From the NCBI GenBank assembly GCA_021234155.1, contig JAJEKV010000002.1:42959203-43023202 (forward strand): a stretch of 64,000 nt of DNA, read 5' to 3'. Below are positions 35,619-47,689 of this stretch, one piece after another. Position numbers and translations under genes: made by a program. The stretch comes from Isoetes taiwanensis (Eukaryota; Streptophyta; Lycopodiopsida; Isoetales; Isoetaceae). The notes below the pieces were generated by a model. It had not been told where the DNA came from. It was given only the letters and a program-made list of their open reading frames with translations, and ran no database searches. Positions within the stretch are counted from its first letter, which is position 1. Every line of letters starts with the position of its first letter.

Positions 35619-36801
35619 CTGCGATTGTCCCTTTGTGAGGGCATTGAAAGAGCATTGATTTTGCTTAAATTTGATAGCACCAACTCTTCTCATAACAGTT
35701 GGGTAAGTATGGATTTGGCTCCCTATTTCTCTGTTCTTGAGATTTCTTTATGACTCTACAACTGGATGCTTTAAATGTGGGCGAAAAACTTGACACAAAA
35801 GTTATGGACGACTTAGCTACTTGCAGATCATTTAAAAGCAATGCATTGTGATGCTTTTGAATTGCCCAGCTTCTGACCAATGATGTGAAATGATGAATTT
35901 GACTTCTATTTTCAAGAAGCATTCTCAGAAGATCATAGTGGATAGAGAGTTATGCTTGGATATTCACAAGGTTCTGCCAGAGCATTCTGTCAGCTACAAA
36001 GAAGTGTACATGTTGGTTTTCTTTCCTTCTCCTTTAATTGAGACTTGGGCACTGAATGTTTAGGGTGTTCTTTGAAGGGATTTTGTATCTTGGAAGGGGA
36101 TTGCCATCTCCTTTTTAACCTTGGGCCAAAAAATGGGAGCAAAAGGAGTTCCTTTTTCAAGCAGGTAGCCTGTCATTATCTGTGATTGTCTGTTCCTTTT
36201 TCAAGCAAGTAGCCTGCCATTATCTCTGATTGTCTTTATAGGTACTTATGTCCTCTGCATTAATTTGAACCATCTTTTCTCTCTTAATCTCTCTTCAACG
36301 CTTAAGTAGAATGATTGTCTTCTAAGGCACTTTTATCAGGACAATCCTCTCCATTTTAACATGCTATATTTTACTTTGCCAGGGAAGCATACTATGTAGG
36401 AGTTCGGTATGAGCTTTGGAATATCAAGAAATAGATGCATCAATTCCTACCAATAAGGTTCAAGTTAAGCATAGGTAGTTGGTCTTGCAGGCTGGAAACT
36501 CCCATGAAAGACTGCTCTTTTTTGCTAACAACGAATGGTGCAAGCCAAATTCCTGCTTACCTTTACTACTCAAGGGTTACGACAACCTCTCTTCTACACC
36601 TAGAAGGAAATGCAACCTCGATGCTTCACTCACCCACCATATTCTTATTCTGTAGCTAGATAGCATTTATGTGAAGCATCGGAACCTAAAGCTAATCCCA
36701 CCTATGTTACATGTGCATATCATTATAGAGGTGAAGTATTGTGTCAGTCTTTAATAGCTGAAGGTAATAACATCATTTTCATTTTCTCTATTTAAAACTG
36801 T

Positions 36802-37330
36802 TGTGCTAGCTAGGTTAACCACTTCAATTTAAGCAGCCTGAAAAGTGTTGTGCTAGCTGGGTTAACCATTTCAATTGATGCAATCTGAACTAACTTGCAC
36901 ATGAATAGTTTCTTTCCTGGATTCATATTTAGGTCATTGATTCTATTTTTATATGAAACTAAGCAATGCTATATTTCACGTGCTAGCTGCGTTAACCATT
37001 TCAATTGGTGCAATCTGAACTAACTTGCACATGAATAGTTTCTTTCGTGGATTCATTTTTAGGTCATTGATTCTATTTTTATATGAAGCTAGGCAATGCT
37101 ACATTTCACAAAGAGCAAGCCAACGACAAATGTTCACCTACTACCAATAACCACACATATTTAACTATCAACAATGTAAGTGCTAGCTAGGTTAACCACT
37201 TCAATTTAAGCAGTCTGAACTAAGTTGATTCGTATTTATGTGTTGTGCTAGCTAGGTTAACCATTTCAATTGATGCAATCTGAACTAACTTGCACATGAA
37301 TAGTTTCTTTCGTGGATTCATATTTACGTC
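36802..37330. repeat. Tandem/dispersed repeat, unit about 130 bp
   Basis: GTGCTAGCT(A/G)(G/C)GTTAACCA opens copies at about 36803, 36848, 36980, 37171 and 37250. The long copies (36848, 36980, 37250) share TGCAATCTGAACTAACTTGC and TAGTTTCTTTC(C/G)TGGATTC; the others share a CACTTCAATTTAAGCAG variant. The region lies just upstream of a Helitron 3' end, so it may be Helitron interior. Confidence 0.8.
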
Positions 37331-37888
37331 ATTAGTTGTGCTTTTACTAGGTTGTTGAAAACAAGATATTTGCCACTTTGCCAACTAGAATTCTGAAAAA
37401 ATACATGACACTTTAATAATGTTGCTAGGATCGGAAACGCCAGGCACCTCTGGATATAAGATATGTGAGCGGGCCTCCAACTTCTTAACACAAACGAAGA
37501 GTTAATTACATGGCTCAAATTGATCTTCAAGCAAATACCATTTCACCTCATAACATAGCTGTGCTTACCATAGAACAATGACATGTCATTTCATATCATA
37601 ATTCTTAAGTCTTCCACGCTAACACTACATCCTCATTAAATAACATGTATCCTCCTCTATCTTTTAATGAAGGTACGTCTCATAGGGCATGAAATTGTGC
37701 TACAAGAGCTATATTAAAAACTATTTATATGAAAATCTGCAAAACATATACCATAATTCTACACATATGATCACTAAAACCCAACCTAACCATAAAACGA
37801 TTTCGGTAAAAGTATCGTGTAAACTAAATCAATGTACTATACAATTCCACAGTTCAAAAAATCTATAACTTTCGACTCATGGTTTTAT

Positions 37889-37915
37889 CCCGGCAACGCC
37901 GGGCACCATAACTAG
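37889..37915 (+). mobile_element. Helitron 3' terminus (hairpin plus CTAG)
   Basis: The hairpin CCCGGC-AAC-GCCGGG (37889-37903) is followed 12 bases on by CTAG (37912-37915) and then T. A GC hairpin 10-12 bases before CTRR, next to a T, is the diagnostic 3' end of Helitrons. The same 19-mer occurs at the second terminus at 63576 (-). The 5' end of this copy was not located. Confidence 0.75.
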
Positions 37916-39794
37916 TAACTTTTGAATCCGGACTCCCTTTGAGTGCTTTTTATTGCGTTGGAAAGCTCTCTTTAGGATCTTTCTGATGATGTATGATATG
38001 CTCATGTTTGGTTAAGTTTTCTAAGCCAAGATAACAATTTTTTGGGCAGATTTGGTAGGGTTTCACGTCCCAACTAGTTGATTAAAACATGATTTGCACA
38101 GCAACAAATCATACTCTCTGCCCAACTGATCATTCTAGTCATATCCTTTGTCCTGCATCATTATAGTGCCGTAAGCATTTATGAAGATATTGAAGAGATG
38201 ATGTTATCGTGGTCGTGTTTTATATTGGGAAAAAAAAATGAAACTTTTTGTTTTGGTGTGTTACGGGAATTTGTACTATATTTGATGGTTTGTATATTAT
38301 TCATGAACTTGTCGATATTTTTTGAATTTTTATTTCTTTTCTGAACCAACAAAATAACATCTCCCGTAACAACTCATCTAATTAATTTTGTCTTCTTTCT
38401 CAAGTGCTCTATATTGTTGGCATCCGCAAGGTAGTAACTGTTGGCATCGACACTTAGGATGTGCCTCATATTTCTCGTATCAATAATATAGTAGTGATGG
38501 GGCTTGCATTTTTTACATTCATTACCTAATCTAGGAGTAAACTACACTTTTAGGTCTCAAAATCGAGGAATTATCTCTAAAATATCCAGATTTAATCATC
38601 ATATTTTGCAACACTTATGATTCTTTGAAGCAAATTGTCAAAGATCCACTTGCCTATGATAAGAAAGATTCGATAACATTTTCCAAATAATTTCACAATT
38701 TTGTGCTTCATTTGGACTATATTGATATCAGATTGCAGTTTCGTATCTAACTCAGAGTAATTGGGTAAAATTGGTCATAACGTGTAGTGTATATGGTTTG
38801 CAAGATTGAAGAGTGCAAACATGGCTTGTTGTAGAACAGGAAGATAACGGGGATGGTTGATGTGCATTTTTCCAGACTTGTGATGCGCTGATGCAAGCAA
38901 CATGCGTGGTGGGATGAATTCCATCTTACAAATAAAGTAATATGTTGCTATCTAAAGCCATATGGGCAGGAGATGGCACCCTGATTGCCAACTCGTGAAT
39001 ATGAGGGATCTAGCAAGCATTCCAATTTCCATCTTATTCTCCTGTAATGCTCCCCTTGCAGCTTCGCTAACCTCCATATCCATGTCCCCTTTGTGTCTCA
39101 TTGATGATCAACTTGACTATTGCTTCATTGCTTAGGCTGCTCTTGCAAATGTCTCATCTACACCATTCTTCCACTCTTGCCCTTTGTTTGGTTGCACATA
39201 CACTGCAAAATCTCATTTGACATTGATTTTTCCTTGATTGCTGTCTATTCACCACTTTGCAAAGGTTTTCTATCAGAGTGCCAAATAAGGATCTATTTAT
39301 TGCTCCCACATGTGAGGCCAAATCAGGCTTGTTGATGGAAGTAGCCTTATAGGGCTTTCACAACAATGCTACTCGAGGCCAGCTAATTATCGACACCTCG
39401 AGGCCAGCTAATTAATCGACACCTTATTTTCTCGTTGCCCCTTCAATACCAACTCCACGAGGGCAACCCTATGTGCAACAACACCTTGGCTTTGAAACAG
39501 TGCCCACGTAGCACGACGTCATTGGACGAGAGGGCACAATGGCTCCTAACCGACTTTTACGAATGTGGGCAACAACCCCTTCAAAAAGACAAATCATAAA
39601 AATAGTTCACTTTGCAAAAAATAGACGGTTAGTGAGCGCGACGTGATTCCTACCTTCTGCCTAGATAATCAACGTGGCAGTTCAAACCATGCGTAAGACC
39701 GAGAACGAGATGAAGCGCGAAATGAAACAAACCCTTCCGTTGTGGGCTATGGTGCAAAGGAAGAAAGGAGTTTAGGGATTTAGGAGCTCCAGGT
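37916..39794. other. Region upstream of the JmjC gene
   Basis: No coding domain is recognised. A direct duplication of about 27 bp (CTCGAGGCCAGCTAATTA...CGACACC) lies at about 39374-39423. The last 100-200 bases before 39795 are GC-richer and probably carry the promoter and 5' UTR of the JmjC gene. I see no clear TATA box. Confidence 0.5.
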
Positions 39795-42700
39795 ATGGAG
39801 AAATTACGCAGGTCTAAACGGCAGAAGGTCGCAGTCGATTACGCTCGGCTTGACGAGTCTGGGTTTGATGACTGCGCGCGAGTTCAACATAGGCGCCTTG
39901 CTAAAGCAGTTTTAAAATGGGGCGAAGGGCAAACTGGTACTGGAATTACTGAGACTTCAGCTGAAGAATTGGCTCACCATGTTTATGAGACCGGATTTAG
40001 AAGCCCTTGCGTTGTCAGGGCTGTTGATGGAACACCAACTTCGGCAAATGGTTTGGGAATAAGGTACCTGGTGTTAACAAGTTGAAAAGAAAACTGTTTG
40101 CTAAAAAAGAAGTTCACTCAGCTTAATTAGTAGATTTTGCTATCTGCGGCTAAACCCTGTACCCAGCGTCCTGTAGCGTTGCGCCTTGTTATTTCTTTAG
40201 AAGAAAAATTGCTGTCAGGTTTTCTATACCGACGTACGTCCATATTATATGTTGCAGGATACCGCAAAACCTGACAATTGAGCGCCTCGCGAAATATGTC
40301 GGTTATGAAAGACAAATAGAGACTATTGACGTTGCGACCCAGGTTTTGGTTAACGTTTTGCTTTTGGTCATTATTACATATTATAAAAGACTTAGAAGTG
40401 TATAAACATTCGAACAAATCCGTTAAAGTTCTTATAAACATTCGAACATAGCCGTTAAATTTTTTGTTTAACTCCAAATTATACTTTTGACTGCAGTCCG
40501 AAGGGCCTCTGTATTCAATGGAAGAATGGCTTTCATACTTTTGCTCTCCAAGCCCTAAGAAGCCTCTATTAAACGTGGTTTCCTTAGATTTGGAGAAAAC
40601 CCATCTCCAGAAACTGGTGCACTAAGTTTTCTTTTCTAACCTTATTACGCATGTAGATAATGTGGTTTAACACATGGTATGCAAAATAGGTTAGTGCACC
40701 CTTTCTTGTGAAGGACCTGGATTTAGTGGAGAAGGCTTGGCCACTCAATAATTATCCTCTTCCTACGGTGAGTGTTGAAATTCCAAGCTTGGCTGAAATA
40801 AATGCTTTAATTGTTTTATGTGCTGCAGGTTCAGCTTTATGCGATCATGAGTGTTGCAGGATGCTTTATGGACTTCCATTTGGACTTTGGTGGATCATCA
40901 GTTTGGTATCACATTATCAGGTAACATCATAGTCTTTGATTAATGTGTGGAAAATGCTTTAGCAATTGCTATTATGTTGATATATGCATTTGATGTGGGA
41001 AAAGTGGGAAGAAGGTATTTTTACTGGTTCCTCCAACGAAAGGCAACCTCTTGGCTTTTGAAGAATGGGCATCTTCTGACAAACAGGTATATATTTACAG
41101 TAAAAAGTAGTTTTCTTGTTCTCTTGTAACTGTTGTTTATTTTCAGGCTAGTGTATTCTTTGCTGATCGTGTTAGCGAATGCAAGAAAGTAGAGCTTTCA
41201 GCAGGGGACACTCTCTTTTTGTAAGCCTTTCCTTTTCAAACAAGAAGTTTTCCTCGAGCATTGTTACAGTTGTCTGACTTTTGTACTGCATGTGTATGAA
41301 AGACCAGGAGGATGGCCACACTGTGTTGTTACGCCATTCGACTCCATTGCTATTGGTGGAAATTTTTTGACAGGATATAATGTCTCGCTGCAGTTAGAAG
41401 TATATCCTTTACATGTTATTTTGTTTGCCCTTGTTAAGGTTACTCCCCCTTGCCCAGTGTAAATTTTTGGTCCTTGACAAAATAGCACTTGGCAGATGGA
41501 GGAAAGATTAAAAGTACGAAGGAAGTTCCGATTCCCTCTGTACAAGCAACTAATGTGGTGAGTGAGAACCTATATATAGAGAGAGGAAATCTAGTCTTTT
41601 TGCTTCACATATTTCAATAAAAAGTTCTTTGTAGGCATACGGCAGCTTGCTATTTGGAGCAGATGAAGGCAATTGGCAATGATCAGACAATTAGTACATG
41701 GGAATTAGAAGGATTGCCAACCCTCTTGAGATGCTTGAAAGTATGGCTGCAGCAGGTAACTCTCTAAAGCTCTCCTGTAAATTCTTTTTTAATCATGTTG
41801 TGATGTTAAGCCTTTGATAATGAAGGCGAGGGATGGAGGAGATATACCAGATGAAGTAATAGATCCTTCAGCACTGCTAAGGGATTTAGAAGCTCATTTG
41901 AAGGTTTGTGTGTCTTCACCACATCTTCTTTATGGGGAACAAAGTTTCCATTGTTTCGTCTTTCACGGCAGTGTTCTGTCTTTCTTTTCTTAATAACAGA
42001 ATACTTCTGCGAAAGTCGACTTACGAAAAGTGCGCGTGCTGGTAGGTGCATATATCTTACATGGTGTTTTTGATAGAAATAAGTTGCACAATGTTGAGGA
42101 CTTCTATTTTACAGTTGAAACCGAGGGCTCCTAGGCAACTTGAAGCTGATGATATTGTGGAGGAGAATAAGCACAACCCAGCTGACAGAGATTCAGATTT
42201 TGAGCCAGAAAATGATTCAGGGAGTGAATTGGATGATGATATGCATGTGGAAGATTCTAGCTGGAAGCGTGCACAGTATCGTCCAAGTGGCAGTCATAAA
42301 AAAAAGGTAATCTTGATGCTGTGAGGAATGCACTGTGATTTATTGTATATTTATTGATCAATTGGTACAGGAAATGAGGCTAACCGAAGTAGGTGGTATG
42401 AAAAAGGCTACCTCTCCACCACCGGCAAGAACTTATGGGAGAAGATTACAGAGACCACAGGGCACCGTTCGGGAACGTTTAATGAAAAAGATGGGATATG
42501 ATCCCAAGATCCCATTTCCAACCCCCAAACCGAGGTCCAAAGGTCCTGCATTTTCAATGGACGAAAATCAAGAGGAGAAGGGGCTTGATGCAGAAATCTG
42601 TATTGATACATCACTTGAGATGAAAATGGCAGAGGTGAACTTGCCGATGAAGCTGGATGAAGATGTGCATATGAAAGAAAATGAAGATGTGGACAAATTC

Positions 42701-44944
42701 TTAGCAGACAATGGCGGTGAAATTGTCATTGAGAGGGAGTTGGATGATGCGAATTCCAAGTCACAGAATATCATGGAATCTGAGGTGACGAAAGAGGAAA
42801 AGGGGGGTGGTGATGGAAGCTTAATTGATGCCCCAGTAAGCACTGAACTCGAGGTGACAACGGATGATGAAAAAGGGGTTGGTGCTGCTAGCTTGTTTGA
42901 TGTCCCAGTAGGCATGGGAGACAAAACGGATGAGGTTGTACATCTTAAAGGAAATGGTGGGGTGGATGAGCTTTTGGAGATTACTGGCAGTCAAAAGTCA
43001 GATGTAAATTTCAAGTCAGAGGATGTTCTGAAATCATCTGAGATGACATTGCAAGAGGAGAAAAAGCTCGCTGGATTCTTGATTGATGCTCCAATAACCA
43101 TGGAAGACAAACCAGCTGAGGTTGTACATTGTAAAGGGAATGAAGGCGCGGATAAGCTTTCGGAGGTTGATGTTGAAACGTTTGATGTCAAGGCAGAGAA
43201 TGTTATGGAAATCAAGGTGACCCTGGAAGAGGAGAAATGGGTAGGTGCTGGAAGCTTGATTGGAGCCCCAGTAAGCATGAAAGAAACATCTGAAGAGGTT
43301 GTACATTGCAAAGAAAATGAAGATGTGGATAAGCTTTTGGAGGTTAATGATGATATGTCCGATGCCAAGGCAGAGAATATTACTGAATTTGAGGTGACTG
43401 TGGAAGAGGAGAAAAGGGTAGGTGCTGGAAGCTTGATTGATGCCCCAGTAAGCATGAAAGAAACATCTGAAGAGGTTGTACATTGCAAAGAAAATGAAGA
43501 TGTGGGGGTTGATGATGATAAGTCCAATGCCAAGGCAGAGAATATTATGGAATTTGAGGTAACTGTGGAAGAGGAGAAAGGGGTAGGTGCTGGAAGCTTG
43601 ATTGATGCCCCAGTAAGCATGAAAGAAACATCTGAAGAGGTTGTACATTGCAAAGAAAATGAAGATGTGGGGGTTGATGATGATAAGTCCGATGCCAAGG
43701 CAGAGAATATTATGGAATTTGAGGTAACTGTGGAAGAGGAGAAAGGGGTAGGTGCTGGAAGCTTGATTGATGCCCCAGTAAGCATGGGAGACAAACCAGA
43801 TGAGATTGTACATTGTAAAGGAAATGAAGATTTGAATAACCTTTTGGAGGTTAATGGTGCAAAGTCGGCCAAGGCCAAGGCAGAGAATGTTATGGAATTC
43901 GAGGTGACTGTGCAAGAGGAGAGAACGGTTGGTCCTGGAAGCTTGATTGATTCTCCAGAAAGCATGGGAGACAAACCAGATGAGGTTGTAGATCTCAAAG
44001 GAAGGGAAGGTGTGGATGAACGTTTGGAGATTGAAGGTGCCGATGACATGCCTTTAGAGGTTAGTGGCACTGACATTTCCATAGGCTGCTTAGTTTCAAC
44101 AGGCAAAAAGGGGAAAAATCTAGATGACAAGGTATGTCTGGAATTTAGTATAAGTGAGGAAAAGAAAGCGGCAACAGAGGACAGTACCAAACAATCAAGT
44201 GGTTGGCACTTTGGGGAAGGAATATCAACGAGTCACGAAGGCAATATTGGGTTGCCAAAAGAACTTGAGCCTTCAGAATGTGAACCAATTGAAGTTGCAA
44301 TTTCAACAGTCGGGGAAAATGTGCCGATGGATGGGGATCCTCCGGAACTCTGTGATGCACCAGCTCAAGATGTTATTCCAGTTTACAATTTCCAAGAAGA
44401 AAAGCACATTCTGAATCAGAATATGCCCTCGATTTTGCACATTCTGAATGTGGGAGAGGAAGATCGAGAAAACAAAGAGTCGGATTTTCTGAATCCAGTG
44501 GAGGAGAATCCAATCATGGCTGCTGGAAATGTGAACTTAGTATCAGAAATGATCAATAAGGAAACTATTATAATTGCAAAAGAAGAGAATCAAAGCAGAT
44601 TGCAGGAAGACGAGCAGTGCAACCCAGAGGAAATCAAGATTTTGGACGATTCCGTAGTTGAGGTTGTCTTAGGGCAAAAGCCAAATGTAGTTTCTACACC
44701 ATCAGTGAGTAACTCACCATCAGTGATGGTGGAAGGCAGCTTGGGGCAAAGTTCAGAAATTTCGGTCTGCACTCTGAACAATAAAGACACTTCTAATCCT
44801 ATGAAGATAGATGAAGAATTAGATGAAAATGTGCAGTTGGCAGAACATGTTGATATGGCAATTGTTGATGTGGAGAAGCCAGACCAAAGAAGTCCCCAGG
44901 AGAATGAAAACCAGGAACAAGGTTACTCTAGTTCAGGAATTTGA
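39795..44944 (+). CDS. JmjC-domain protein of KDM2/7 (JHDM1) type, probable histone lysine demethylase
   Basis: Fourteen exons join in phase: 39795-40063, 40258-40342, 40497-40616, 40690-40767, 40829-40920, 41005-41086, 41147-41220, 41303-41399, 41496-41557, 41635-41755, 41826-41903, 42000-42041, 42115-42306, 42371-44944. They give 1321 residues. The N-terminus (LRRSKRQK) is basic. The KDM2/7-like core has [40 protein letters not shown] (Fe ligands His201, Asp203), SGKKVFLL, and [12 protein letters not shown] (third ligand His273). JmjC enzymes use Fe(II) and 2-oxoglutarate to demethylate histone lysines in the nucleus; the substrate here cannot be told. No PHD or CXXC finger is seen. Residues from about 401 are acidic and low-complexity, with tandem repeats. 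The 41004 acceptor is pyrimidine-poor but the phase and protein fit. Confidence 0.88.
43180..43990 (+). repeat. Coding tandem repeats in the acidic tail of the JmjC protein
   Basis: Units of about 54-59 codons open with AEN(I/V)[11 protein letters not shown] and [12 protein letters not shown]; five starts lie near 43192, 43369, 43537, 43699 and 43879. The units at about 43470-43631 and 43632-43793 are almost identical at DNA level (period 162), marking a recent in-frame duplication. Degenerate older units precede them (42780-43170). Confidence 0.9.
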
Positions 44945-46240
44945 ATCCTGAAAATGTTGACTTGATTTGTAACTATACATGTAAAGTAGCTTTGTAAGTT
45001 CCCTTTTACCAGTAATTTCATAATCAGGGAGTGTGACTGTCATGTACTTCTATTGGACTAACCATTACGAATGCTAATTTAGGCACCATAGGCTTCTCAA
45101 ACTAGCACCTTTTTAAACTTTTATTGTTCTTGAGTTATTTGAAGTGGAAGGAAAAGTAAATGGGGGTATTTAATATTGTGTTCTCTGCCATCCTAATTGC
45201 CCTAGGGAGGGTTGCCCCTATCCCGAGCTCGCTGGCAGCCACGGTTCTAGTTGAGCCCAGCCCTGTTGTGCAAGGCCCCAACCCCTTCCCACAGCAAGTG
45301 ACATTGGCTTCTGGCCATGCCACGTTGCACGGTGATTGACAAGGTGGCCATTCCTAGGTGTCTTGTGGTGATAGATTCGAGCCCCTTTACGACTACCATG
45401 GTCCTACTGCATTCAAGAAAGCTGACGCATCTTCGAATTAGCTTTAGCTTCCAATCAATTTAAAGGAGATCAAATTGGCAAGCAAAGCAGTCTTAGCTCC
45501 TTCAAATGAAACCGATCAAGACATTCAAATTTGTTTGAATTCATTCCCAAACATAAAATCTTATACAGAGGATGCGGGGTCCTATAATTGGTAACATGGC
45601 AGCAGACCATGTTGCTAATGCCAATGGTTTCCAACACATAATGTCACATATTGTTGATATGTAAACTCGACTGATCAACATGTTGCCACATCACAGTTGG
45701 AACTTGGCAGCAATTGCAATGTTCAAGATGGGGCAACCAATGCCAGCTAATTTTGAGCATGGTGAGATATCAGGTTAATTAATTTCGGGTGTCTATTAAT
45801 TTTTTTTGACCATCCGATGCTGGCATATTTCACAGCATATGCCATGGGGCGCAATTCTAGCCCTCAAGTGCAAGTCAAGATGGGGTCAAATAGCCTCTAT
45901 TTGACCCGATTTCTAAGGAGGCACCTAAAAAATAAAACCAATAGTTCTGATCACTGATTCCGGATCCCTGATACAACTCACACTTGCAACAAACCAGGGC
46001 TTTCAAAGTTCTGCAACAAGCTTTTCTCTGCTTTTCCAGCAAATAGCTCGTTCACTATGCGTTTATTTTACCAACATGCATAAAGAAGTCCGCCATAGCT
46101 CTGGCCTACAAGAGCAACCTGCCATTTCCAAAGAGTACAGGCTTCTCAGATTCGTCACAAAGGGGCCGATTTCTAAGGAGGCACCTAAAAAACAAAACCA
46201 ATGATTTCTTATGTAAGTAATTTTGGCTCCGACTTGCAAC
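44945..46240. other. Downstream of the JmjC gene; repeat pieces
   Basis: No gene is recognised. 45200-45310 is GC-rich. A 36-base phrase with TTTCTAAGGAGGCACCTAAA lies at 45909-45944 and again at 46168-46203, each followed by ACTTGCAACA(A/G)AC(C/T)AGGGC, indicating two copies of one short repeat about 260 bp apart. Confidence 0.55.
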
Positions 46241-46244
46241 AGAC

Positions 46245-46310
46245 TAGGGCTTGGGGAATCGAACCCCAACAAGAATCCTATGCCCTTGGCTTACCCGATG
46301 AACCAGCCTC
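46245..46310 (-). repeat. tRNA-like sequence, possible SINE head
   Basis: On the minus strand a perfect T-arm, GGGG-TTCGATT-CCCC (46267-46253), lies about 36 bases after a D-arm-like GGCT...AGCC stem with a CGGGTAA loop (46308-46288). This is the box A/box B spacing of a pol III promoter. The acceptor stem does not pair, so it is not a working tRNA. It belongs to the repeat whose body recurs at 45909. Confidence 0.4.
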
Positions 46311-47250
46311 TGACAATCTTCAACAAGTTTTTGTTTTGTGGCTATGCCAAGGATCTGGTGCAACAACGCTCCAAGCCTTGCAAACCACAGACTATCTAAA
46401 AACCCAAAAAGGCAGATGCGCCCTTCCGCGGAGCCCTGTTTAACCTACGTCAGGGAGATGCGCAACTGCTGGAGGTAGAACCCGTATCCGAAGGTGCAAC
46501 CAGGATCCAGACTTGGAAGAGCCCTAGCAGGGTTTTCGTCTAATCAGGAAAAGCGCAAGCCTGGCTATGGCTATGCAACTGAAGCTATGGCTTCTGGAAA
46601 AAAAACTACAAAGAGAAAAACATGCAACTGAAGCTATGGCTTCCGGCAAAAGCCTGGCCGCCTCCACAGGACCTGTCGCCGCCTTCCTACCCAAAACGTA
46701 ACAACCAAAAATAGAAAAAAAAACCTCCAATATGCCCGCCCAAGATTCTAGGGTTGGGAATCCCAGTTGCCACCGTCATCATTATACGGTTTGACATACG
46801 AATACCCCCATAAAACCTTCAGAAACCTTAAGTTATAAAAATACCCATTCCAATTTCGGACACATTATGTCCTAGCAATCTTGTGGACTCTTAACCATAA
46901 CTTGCTGCCCAAAGAACCCTGCTACCTAAACCTCAACATACACAAGAGCGAATGTCTAGGAGTAAGGGCAAGGGTGGCCACGTACCACCTAAAAGGCCAA
47001 TTCCAAACAAGGAGGCAATCACTGCATCCCCATGCAAGAGGTGGGATCTTTCTTGCCAAAGGCCAAATAGCTCTACATGTCAGCAGGGTGATAGCAGAAG
47101 ATATGGATGATGGGAATGAATTGAGAATGAACACTCAATAAGGGTTAGGTATGCGAATCAGCATATTGGACCTGGCTGTGACAATGTCTTGCAGTTCAAC
47201 GAGGCCAAAATTGTAAGGGAATTGGGGAAGAATAGGATTGACCATGACAT
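46311..47250. other. Intergenic, no gene recognised
   Basis: A 21-base phrase (ATGCAACTGAAGCTATGGCT) is duplicated at about 46573 and 46621. The frame at 46881-47141 has no recognisable domain. Confidence 0.45.
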
Positions 47251-47666
47251 TGTTGTGAACCCTTACGCGAAAACAAGAAAAATATACGAAGAATACGCAA
47301 GAAATACATAAGAAATATACCAAGATTGGCAAAGAAACATGAGGGAGACAAGAATGGCGTTGAATCGGAATGGTTCGACAAGAAGAAAGTGCCTCTATAT
47401 ATATCTAGGCCAACGGCCAGGATCGTGCCATGGCACTGGACAATCATGCCAAGTGTCGTGCATGCATGTAGGTTCTAGAATATTCTAGACGCTTCGAGAG
47501 ATGAAGAAGATACGAGGGAATGGCTTCAACTAGCATTGGTAATTGACTTGACATGCGAGTTCAAATCCTGCCTTGTGCAACTACACTTTTGCATCCGCGT
47601 GATGAGCATCTTTTGTATATATGGGTAAAATACTCGTATAATATGGATACTCGTATGGACATCACA
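47251..47666 (-). repeat. 3' LTR of the chromodomain gypsy element
   Basis: On the minus strand it starts TGTGATGTCC directly after the polypurine tract GTAGGAGGGAATGG (47680-47667) and plausibly ends ...TTCACAACA at 47251, giving TGT...ACA ends. A TATATATATA-type TATA box lies near 47397-47406. The partner LTR is not in the window, so the end at 47251 is a prediction. Confidence 0.6.
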
Positions 47667-47689
47667 CCATTCCCTCCTACGATGGCAAG

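Larger units (their letters stand above)
33313..36800. other. Intergenic with decayed gene-like pieces
   Basis: Apart from the PPR-like relic near 35.2-35.6 kb and its tandem duplication, I recognise nothing. Frames at 34048-34275, 34306-34569 and 34822-35031 lack nameable domains. Confidence 0.4.

Noticed and set aside
42991-44190. A 399-codon frame on the minus strand, and another of 293 codons at 43034-43915 (-)
   Set aside because: Both are antisense to the repeat-rich last exon of the JmjC gene. Their periodic peptides mirror the sense repeats, and no start context or domain supports them.
45340-45400. Box B-like GATTCGAGCCCC with upstream GGTGGCC, resembling Au-type SINEs
   Set aside because: No convincing box A, no tail and no target duplication; too weak to call.
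47520-47595. tRNA-like box B (GAGTTCAAATCC) near 47560
   Set aside because: The T-arm does not pair properly and the site lies within the gypsy LTR; a chance match is more likely than a tRNA or SINE.
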